Origin: Heterocephalus glaber
Lineage: Eukaryota; Chordata; Mammalia; Rodentia; Bathyergidae
Assembly: GCF_000247695.1 (NCBI RefSeq)
Contig: NW_004624742.1
Span: forward strand, 6,666,934 to 6,730,933
Reading direction: 5' to 3'
Length of the DNA: 64,000 bases
A program made the position numbers and the translations under genes. This document shows, one piece after another, positions 56,620-64,000 of the stretch (position 1 is its first letter; each line of letters starts with the position of its first letter). The notes under the pieces were generated by a model, which saw nothing but the letters and a program-made list of their open reading frames with translations, did not search any database and was not told where the DNA came from.

Positions 56620-57370
56620 TACATGCTATTTTCTAGAAAAATGATGGTTAGCATTAGTACTTAAGTGTTAGGTATTATTATGATTAATATTAGTATATTT
56701 TATGCTATCTTATACCCCTTTTATCTTCAGCTTTTTGGATGTGTTTTGTATATAATAATTAGAAACACTAACCTAGAAATGTCTTAATATAGTTAGCCTA
56801 GCTTCTGCATCCATGAATTCAGCCAACCTTAGACTTAAACTATTTAGAGAAAAACAGTTGTGCCTATGCCAAATATGTACATACTTTTTTTCCTTGTAAT
56901 TAACCCCTAAGCAATGCAGTGTAACACCTATTTATATAGCATTTACATTGTCCTTGGTATAAGTAATCTAGAGAAAATTTAAAGCATATAGAAGGAATAT
57001 GCATAAGTTATGTGCAGAGACTGTGCCATTTTATATAAGGTACCTGAACCTCTGCAGATTTTGGTATCCTTGAAGGTTCTTGGAAACAGTTTCCCCAAAG
57101 ATGAAGAATGGCTACTAACTTTACCTATTGCCATTGCTGTGCTATGAAAATTAATAAAAACAAGTTATCGTAAAAAATTTTAAAAGACAAAATTTTTTCT
57201 TTAAAAAAAGTACTACTTAGCAATAGTTTTTTCCTAAGTTACAGTGATCATGTTTTAGTTGAACACTTTTTCAGGTGTTTTATTAAGAAAATAATTTGTA
57301 GTTTTTCATTTAAATGAAAACTGTAGTTATTCATACTGGAAGCAAAAAGCTAAACAATGGTTTTTACGTG
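56620..57370. other. Intronic sequence upstream of the exon
   Basis: AT-rich, with no named repeat. The last 20 bases form a usable polypyrimidine stretch before the acceptor. Confidence 0.5.
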
Positions 57371-57381
57371 TGTCCTTTTAG

Positions 57382-57442
57382 GTTTGATTTAATTTCGGAT
57401 GAGATTGTTCCTGCAGCGAGATGTTAATAAGACAAAATCTAG
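57382..57442 (+). CDS. Candidate exon with translation start
   Basis: Acceptor GTCCTTTTAG (ends 57,381) and donor AG|GTAAGT (57,443) bound a 61-bp exon. All three frames contain a stop, but the frame of the ATG at 57,399 is open to the donor (MRLFLQRDVNKTKSR) with an in-frame TAA three codons upstream. That pattern suits the first coding exon of a transcript whose leader lies in the CpG island at 28 kb. The start context (CGGATGA) is weak. The protein is not recognised. Direct joining to the 28,044 frame would stop within 15 codons, so the two readings exclude each other in a two-exon model. Confidence 0.55.
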
Positions 57443-57535
57443 GTAAGTAGAAAATTACTTTGTTAAATGTTACATACCAAGGTAGGAATAATAATGGAAA
57501 GTTTGTTTTAAAAAATAAGCCTTCAGGGGTATGGT

Positions 57536-57673
57536 GGCACACTCCTGTAATCCCAGCACTCAGAAGGCTGAGGCAGGAGGATCACTTTGATTTTGAGGAC
57601 AACCTGAGCTACATAGCGAGTTCAAGGCTAAACTACATCATGAGACCTTGTCTCAAAAAACAAAAAAGAAAAA
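57536..57673 (+). mobile_element. B1 SINE
   Basis: GGGTATGGTGGCACACTCCTGTAATCCCAGCACTC, GAGGCAGGAGGATCACTTTG, tail with TCTCAAAAAACAAAAAAG. AAGCCTTCA flanks on both sides. It lies about 95 bp past the exon donor. Confidence 0.93.
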
Positions 57674-57683
57674 AGCCTTCAAG

Positions 57684-58026
57684 TCCAGAATGAAAGAATG
57701 TTTAAGTAAAATTTTGAAATATGAAAAATTGACTTTTTGGTAAACTTGGTTCAGTTGATTTGATAGGAGTGAAAAATAAACCAACTATCAAATTGTGACT
57801 AAATTCTTAGTTTTTCTTCTTTTGTGTTGAGGTCATCCAAAGCATACAAGTTTCTAGTGACTGTCCTAACATGTTAAAAAATGAAGATGATGTTTGGTTT
57901 AGTCACTATTACTGAACTCTTATCAGTTCGGTATAAGATTGATTGGATTACTTCATTGCTTTTCTTTGTTAATATAGTACATGAGTAGTCTTTGCTTTCA
58001 TAAATTTTACGTTGTTATATATTAAT
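57684..58026. other. Intronic sequence, nothing recognised
   Basis: No supported feature. Confidence 0.45.
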
Positions 58027-58037
58027 GAAATTCTCCA

Positions 58038-58127
58038 AGGCCAGGGATGTAGCTCAGTGGCGCCAAGCCTGCCTGGCAAATTCAAGGTCCTGAGTTCAAT
58101 GCCCGATCCAAAAAGAAAAAAAAAAAA
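58038..58127 (+). mobile_element. ID SINE
   Basis: GGCCAGGGATGTAGCTCAG to TTCAATGCCCGATCC plus A-rich tail. GAAATTCTCCA flanks. Confidence 0.93.
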
Positions 58128-58287
58128 AGAAATTCTCCAGATGTGACTTTTTTGTTAATGTAGTGTTCAGAATTGTAAATTATTATCTTAGTGTTTTTCT
58201 TCTGGGTATGTCTACTGATTGACTTTTCTAATGTAGTAGCATTCTGATTCGTTTTCTAAGAGTATTAACTTTGAACAAATTGAACTG

Positions 58288-58415
58288 TACCCTGGCATGG
58301 TGGTACACACCTATCATCCCAGCACACTGTGAGGCTGAGGCAAGAGAATCATGAGCTTGAGCATGGGCATCTCAGTGAGGGCCCTGGGTTCAATCCCTAC
58401 TACTACCAAAAAAAA
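58288..58415 (+). mobile_element. Shortened B1-dID composite
   Basis: CCTGGCATGGTGGTACACACC, CACTGTGAGGCTGAGGCAAG, then GGGCATCTCAGTGAGGGCCCTGG, TTCAATCCCTACTACTACC plus As. Both units carry deletions. Confidence 0.82.
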
Positions 58416-58485
58416 TTTTTTTAATTATCATTATTACTTTTTGGCTCTTATGTAAAAGAATACATTTTAATAATATAAGCTGTTG

Positions 58486-58548
58486 GTTCTGTCACCTGCC
58501 TCGCAAGCGCAAGGACCCGAGTTTGATGTCCGGTACCCCCCAAAAATA
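58486..58548 (+). mobile_element. 5'-truncated ID SINE
   Basis: Starts GTTCTGTCACCTGCCTCGC (head missing) and ends GGTACC. TATAAGCTGTTG flanks on both sides, so it was truncated at insertion. Confidence 0.9.
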
Positions 58549-58569
58549 TATATATATAAGCTGTTGATA

Positions 58570-59165
58570 AATGTGTTTATTATTGGTAAGTGAATATGTA
58601 ACTTCAGGGTATAGAGTAAAAAGGATACATTGGTAAAATTTCATTCAACTTAGCCTTTCTCTGATCTAAGCAGATGTCTCAGTTGTCAGAAAATTTGCTA
58701 GCATCAATGTTTGTTTAAAAAAATGCACAAGATGAGGAGTGCTATATTTAAGTAATATGTATTTAGATAATGTCTTCAATCTGTGATATAGGCATGCTTT
58801 GAAGCAAACATTTCATTTTATAGCTAGGATGTAATAATGATAGTGTTGGTAGTTTAAAAAATACAGATTGTGCTGTGCACTCTGTTAAGTGTTTCTCATT
58901 CCTTTATTAGTATGATACCTCTTATTGGGTAGGTCCTGCTATGTAGAAAAACATTTTTTCTTTAGGAAGAGTACTTTATTTTTGTGGCATTTATTATAAA
59001 GATCTTGAAATGGAGAAGCCACGTTTTGTGCTTGAATATCTTATAAGGAATTTGCTAGTTGAATATGCAGTAGAACCTTTCTTCTGATTACTTACAAGCC
59101 TGGTAATTGCTTGTAGGATGACACTGGTTTACCTATTGACCTTATTTTACTATGGTTGTATATGT
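58570..59165. other. Intronic sequence, nothing recognised
   Basis: No supported feature. Confidence 0.45.
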
Positions 59166-59169
59166 ACTT

Positions 59170-59580
59170 TTTTCTTCTTCATCATAGTATAATTTACGTA
59201 TGGTAACTTGTGAAATTTAAAATATAGAGCTGAATGACTCTTAAGTTCTTATGTGTAACTACACCTAGATGAACATACAGAAAATTTCATTATCATAGAA
59301 AGTTTCTTATGCTCTTCCCCTTTCCAATCCAATAGCTTATCTTTTAAAAATCCATCAGCATAGATTTAGTTTCAGTTTTCTTGGCATTGATATATGTAGA
59401 GTTATGTATATTTGGTTTCTCTCATTCAACATTATGTTTATTAAGTTTCATCCATGTCATTATGAATATATCTAGTTTATTTTTTATTGCTTAGTAATAT
59501 TCCATCATGCAAACATACTATAAATTATTTATAATCTGTCTGTAATTTGGTTTTATTTGAGTTTCCAGATTTCTGGCCTT
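59170..59580 (-). mobile_element. L1M 3' sequence, antisense
   Basis: AGTATAATTTACGTATGGTAAC, TTCATCCATGTCATTATGAATATATC, GCTTAGTAATATTCCATCATGC are antisense L1M 3' landmarks. Confidence 0.75.
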
Positions 59581-60005
59581 ACTTTTGTACACTGCTTTCT
59601 TCTACTTGTCTTCTTTTATTTTTCCTCATCACTTGCACAATAAAATGTAAGCCCTATAACACAGCATATAATCATTTCACTGAACCTATGTCCCATGCCT
59701 AGAATTACATGAATAAACTAAGTCTGATATTTTATATTTGTTCTAGTCATGAGTATATGTTGTAACACTCCTCAAACCCCTATCTCTCTAGTTTCCAGTG
59801 TCCTTTCTCCTGGTCGTCAGCTTTTCTCCTGAAGTAGTATATTTCAGGTAATGTCTTAGGAGTTTTGAGCCAGGGCTGGCTGCACTACTGTTGTAGTAGG
59901 TTGTTGTTTTTTATTAGAGTATGAGTTCTTTGAAGATAGACACCATCCATGTCTCATTTATCCTAGTAGCATAGTGCTTAGGTACTGTATGCACTGAATG
60001 TTTGT
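59581..60005. mobile_element. L2-like remnant in otherwise unassigned sequence
   Basis: GAGTATGAGTTCTTTGAAGATAGACACC, CATGTCTCATTTATCC, GGTACTGTATGCACTGAATGTTTG resembles the L2 tail (about 59,910-60,005). The part before it is unassigned. Confidence 0.5.
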
Positions 60006-60021
60006 TAAACATAAGTCAGGG

Positions 60022-60113
60022 TGGGGTGGAGATTTAGCTCAGTGGTTCTGCTGCCTTCCTCACAAGCGCAAGGTCCCAAGTTCAATCCCTGGTACCGAAA
60101 AAAAGAAAAAAAG
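60022..60113 (+). mobile_element. ID SINE with 15-bp target duplication
   Basis: TGGGGTGGAGATTTAGCTCAG to TTCAATCCCTGGTACC plus A-rich tail. AAACATAAGTCAGGG is identical at 60,007-60,021 and 60,114-60,128. Confidence 0.96.
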
Positions 60114-60631
60114 AAACATAAGTCAGGGAACAGAATTGTCTCTCAAGCAAATAGGCATTCAAAATGCTGTCTGGAGTAGGATAGCAGCATTAACATTTGA
60201 GTTTCTCTTTGGCTATGGGAAGGAGCCAGTGAGGGCAATCCAGAGGCAGCATTATAGATAATTTGAAAAGAGAAAATGTTCTCAAAGTCTTCTTTCAAGC
60301 CAGCTGAAATAAAATGGCTAGTAATATTTTTAGTTTAAGTACTTAAGACTTAGTGTTATTGTTGATTTCGATAACTATTTCCAAGCAAAGGCATTAATCT
60401 GTGTACTGGAAATTGAAGTGTTTGCTTCTTGAGCATTGTATTTGTAGGGTTTTTACGAGTTATTTCTTTAATTTGAAGATTTATAAAGCTGTTAGACTAA
60501 TAAAAGTAGAAGATTAGAAAGACAGTTAACATGTTAAGAAGTGAAGAAAACTTTTCCTTATTTCCCTGGAAGGAAAAAATAATGGAGGAAGAAATTGAAG
60601 AACTGTGGTCCAGAACTTTAATAACATTTCT

Positions 60632-60710
60632 TTTTCTTTTTTTAGTACTAGGGATTGAACTCAGGACCTTGCAAGGCAGGTGGTGGCACCACTGAGCTAC
60701 GTCCCTGGCC
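60632..60710 (-). mobile_element. ID SINE with internal deletion and 16-bp target duplication
   Basis: AGTACTAGGGATTGAACTC, CTTGCAAGGCAGG (the usual GCGCTTG segment is missing), to CTACGTCCCTGGCC. CTTTAATAACATTTCT is identical at 60,616-60,631 and 60,711-60,726. Confidence 0.95.
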
Positions 60711-60729
60711 CTTTAATAACATTTCTAAT

Positions 60730-63190
60730 TTCTGTAGGTTAGGACGCTTGCTGTTTGCTGAAAAGTATTTTTGAAACATTTTTTATCATTATAGATATGT
60801 AATGTGATATATGCAATATGATTTTTAAGAAATGAAGCATTGAAAAAAGTTTAGGACATTTTGACTAGTGTTTTACTTCTATGTTTGAAATTTGGCTAGT
60901 TGGGTTGGCTATAGTAGTCACCTGGGACTTACATACCTGAAGCCTGATTGCCCTCTAGCAATTTCAAAGCAAGAAGAGGTTCTTCCCCAATGGGATCAAT
61001 TTGTTGCTTTTCCTCCATGAAGCTTCTGCTTTAGAGGTTGAATATAGGGTTGGACATAGATGGATTCAATCTCTCTACAAGGAATTTTAGAAGATTATTA
61101 CCAAATATAGAACCTTGATTATCTTTTGTCATAAATGTAAAGTATGTCAAGTTTTTTGGTTGATTTGAGTAATTTAACTTTGAAACTGTTTCATTTATGT
61201 GTCTCTATGAGGTTTTAAGACTAATTTTTCTCTTCAGAGGGTGATGGGTATAACTCAGTTTCTGTATCTGACTCTTTATCTGAGATGGGCCCTTAAGAAA
61301 AAAATAGAATTTTAATTAGAGGATAACCGTGGGAAAATACGGGTAGAGAGGGCATAGACTAAAGCTTTTGATTTAGTTTTTAGAAATTATTTCATAAAAA
61401 TTTAATCTAACTAGATATTCATGTTGATAAGTTTAGTAGCATTTTCTTAAATATTCTAAAACTTATATTTTCTGTAGATCAAGAATTCATTGTTTGACTA
61501 TTCCTCGTTCTCTTTTTTCAAATTGTTTAAATGATTTTGAACCCATCAAGAAATAAATAATGTTTCAAAAGTCTCCATACTGATACTAGTTTAACTGTCT
61601 CTGCATTAAATTTAAGACTGAGGTTCATAAAAAGTGGCTGACTTGAAGTCAGGAAGGTAATTGCAAAAATACAATTAGAACCTAAATCTTCTATCTATGG
61701 TTTATTTGAGATAACTATTATAACTGGTATTTTAAACCTTTTCAAATCTTCTAGTTTAGCTGAGAACCATGAACCTCCCTGTAACAATTGGTGCTTAGTA
61801 AACATTTGTTTAATGTTTTATGAATTGGTTAATATTGTAGTTAAACTGGTTTTAGCTCATACTTGATACAGTGTAATGTAGTCTTTGTAGTTACAATCAA
61901 GAGTGGTTAGTGTTGTGTGGTTGTCTGTGTTCTTAGAAGGAAAAGGTACTGTGTTTTATTTATTAATATATATTCACCTGCCTAGGATAATATTATTGAA
62001 GGCATTTAAATGTGAGGAAATGTGATTACATCTGGGTTTTGTTGTTGTTTTGTTTTGTTTCTTGGTTGGTTGTTGTTTTGGTTTTTTTTGTGGTGGATAT
62101 TGAACCCAGAGATCTGTGCCTGCTCACAATAAACACATGCATTTGTGTTGTATCAAAAGTAACCTAATTAAAATGGCAAATATTTAATAAAAAGTGAGTA
62201 TGTGAGGTAAGAAGATTTAATGCTGATGATCTCTTTCTAGTTCTAGGGTCTCATATCTAACTGCCACCTAACATTTTGAATTATATGTCCTGAGCTACTT
62301 CTTATGCTTTCCAAACCTTTTCTTCACAGTGCCTATCTGTGAACACAGCACTATTGCTGAGTCTAGAACCATGAATTATTCAAATCTTTCCTTATTCTTC
62401 TACTCCTCAACTCCATTATAATTAATCACCAAAGCTTATCTTACTGTTAATTACATAAGATTTAATGCCATTAGTGAAAAATTATACTATTGTTAGCAAG
62501 AGTCTTACAAAAAATATTTGAATAGCTTAAGAATGTAATAAACGTATTATATCTTGGGTATAATAAACTAATGTATGGTAGCTGGTTATCAATTTTGATA
62601 ATATTTGATAATAAAAACATTCCCTACCCCGAATAACAAAAGTAGATTGAAACGACCCCAAAGTCTTTAGGATAATCATGATTTCACCAAGCCAGCAGGA
62701 TAAAGGTGTATGTGAAGGCAAGATTTTATCTACCTCATTAACCATTGTATACTCACTTTCTAGAGCAGTTTTTGGCACAGAGTTTCTCAACAAATACTTA
62801 CTGAATAATCAGTATTGACACACAATATTTTAACATCTAATCATATTTTATTCATAAGTAACAGTAGTAGCAGACTTAAGTTTTAAGGTTGTTAAAAAGG
62901 ATCTTACTCCCAATTTTAAAGGTACTTTCATTTTTCCTCCTTGAAGAATCCTGTAACAGTTCATATTTATACTACCTTCCTTCAGCATGCTTCCTTTCTA
63001 ACAAATACATTTCTCTACTCAGAACATTTTTATTGACATTTTTGAAACACATCTTTCAGTGAAACCAACTTGGACATTTTCTTGTGTATTACAATATCAA
63101 CATGTCCAAACTGGTTTCAAAACCCATTTTTTCTTGCTACTGTCATTCACTATTCTCTTGTCATCCGAGATCAAAATCCCTCTAAATGTT
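60730..63190. other. Intronic or intergenic sequence, nothing recognised
   Basis: AT-rich. A GTTTT-rich patch followed by an ID-like GATATTGAACCCAGAGATC (62,040-62,125) is too weak to call. No exon with both splice sites; no CpG cluster. Confidence 0.45.
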
Positions 63191-63196
63191 ACATTA

Positions 63197-63480
63197 TGTA
63201 TTAGTGAGCTTTTCTGTTGCTGAGACAAAAATACCTGGCACCCACAGTTTAAAGGAATAGAGGTTTAATAATGGTAGAAGGACATGGTGGAGCAAAGATG
63301 CTTGTTAGTTCATGGTAGTTGGGAAGCAGAGCAAGGGAACTGTGACCAAGGAAGGGGACAGGGATCAGATTATAGTAGCCAAGGTCATGATTCCATGGCC
63401 TACCCAGACACACCCAAAAGTATGCTTTACTAATTTGCTAGTTTACTAATTCAGTCTAGTTGACACAACATGATTAATGG
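63197..63480 (-). mobile_element. MaLR LTR, antisense
   Basis: TGTATTAGTGAGCTTTTCTGTTGC, ACAAAAATACCTGGCACCC, GGTTTAATAATGG, GGTGGAGCAAAGATGC: a relative of the copy at 20,036. Confidence 0.68.
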
Positions 63481-63960
63481 TCATATTGCTTACTTTCAGT
63501 TTGTTAGTTTCTGTCTTTTTGCTTTTATTTTGTCAATATAGCATGTTTTTTCTCATTTCCCCCCCCTGCTCTCTCCTATTGCTTTAATTTTGTTTATTCA
63601 ATATGTGGCATTCATGTGTGGTTGAACTATGTATCCTCACTTCACTTGTTTAGGACTACTTAATTCAACTTTTTAGAGAATGACTTTAATTGTATATTTG
63701 TGCAAAAGGCATTAAATCCTTAAGGATAAATTTTAATTTTTAAATCTTATATCTAAGAGTTTCCAAATTCATATCTTAATCAACTTTAACAGTTTCATCT
63801 CCTACTGTCTTTTTATTAAGACTCAAAGAAATGAGAAAGTTTTATGGGTAGTTGTGCAGAGAAGTAATTGGAGGACAAAGAAGTATGATTTGTTCATAAT
63901 AAACTGGGGGGAGACATAACAAAGCCTGTTTGTTGAAACTCTTGGCTTCTCTGTTTTTTT
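63481..63960. other. Unassigned AT-rich sequence
   Basis: Nothing recognised. Confidence 0.45.
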
Positions 63961-63963
63961 CTT

Positions 63964-64000
63964 TACTTTTTTTTTTTTGTTGCCCGGGATCGAACTTGGG
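63964..64000 (-). mobile_element. ID SINE, cut by the window edge
   Basis: T-rich tail, then GTTGCCCGGGATCGAACTTGGG, the 3' end of an antisense ID. The rest lies beyond the window. Confidence 0.85.

Noticed and set aside
62040..62125. Possible old ID with a GTTTT-rich tail
   Set aside because: GATATTGAACCCAGAGATC resembles the ID 3' half, but the rest does not align.
1..64000. CRISPR arrays, operons, phage or other prokaryotic systems
   Set aside because: The window is clearly mammalian; spaced repeats are SINEs or microsatellites, and no bacterial-style gene cluster exists.

Overview
The window is mammalian nuclear DNA from a rodent. The strongest clue is a dense set of about 48 short tRNA-derived SINEs of the ID type. 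Each has a head with a pol III A box (TAGCTCAGTGG) and B box (GTTCGATCC), ends in GGTACC plus an A tail, and many have clear target-site duplications (TSDs). They sit with B1 elements (7SL-derived) and B1-dID composites (B1 followed by a shortened ID). B1-dID is known from the squirrel, dormouse and beaver side of the rodent tree. The young ID subfamily (GGGATTTAGCTCAGTGGTTCCGCC...) suggests a beaver-like or related castorimorph animal. That species call is inference from memory and was not checked.

Layout. 1-22.8 kb is repeat-rich and has no recognised exon: SINEs, decayed L1, L2 and MaLR LTRs, a probable solo LTR inside an L1 (about 11.98-12.45 kb), a 5S rRNA fragment (2.7 kb) and a complete non-autonomous hAT DNA transposon (20.76-21.11 kb). 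At 22,815-22,869 (+) lies a 55-bp exon with good splice sites. Its 18 residues match AIDA (axin interactor, dorsalization-associated) at all but one position, but I find no other AIDA exon in the window. At 23.5-24.1 kb (-) there is an unidentified broken coding-like stretch. A solo MaLR LTR with a 5-bp TSD is at 24.4-24.8 kb.

At about 27.5-28.5 kb is a strong CpG island with GC boxes, an NRF1-like site, an inverted CCAAT box and a YY1-type AAGATGGCGGC motif over an ATG, followed by a consensus splice donor at 28,142. This is the 5' end of a plus-strand gene. The next convincing exon is at 57,382-57,442 (61 bp). It holds an ATG with an in-frame stop just upstream, opening a frame MRLFLQRDVNKTKSR that runs into a good donor. 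I could not name this gene. From 28.1 kb to the right edge the window appears to be mostly its introns. An assembly gap (31,603-32,467) lies beside a long CTTT microsatellite. No ID or B1 copy is visible from 25.8 to 35.05 kb, around the promoter.

35-64 kb is intronic or intergenic repeat sequence: nested ID copies, several antisense L1 pieces, an L1/HAL1-like segment (39.9-41.2 kb), MaLR LTRs with internal pieces in opposing orientation (43.2-44.6 kb), MER20, and further SINEs. A 33-nt U2 snRNA fragment with a perfect 16-bp TSD is at 30,445-30,478. I found no operon, CRISPR array, intact viral gene or undescribed multi-gene system. The notable items are small: two 3'-truncated small-RNA retropseudogenes, an orphan AIDA exon, a full-length hAT element, and an unidentified promoter-exon pair.
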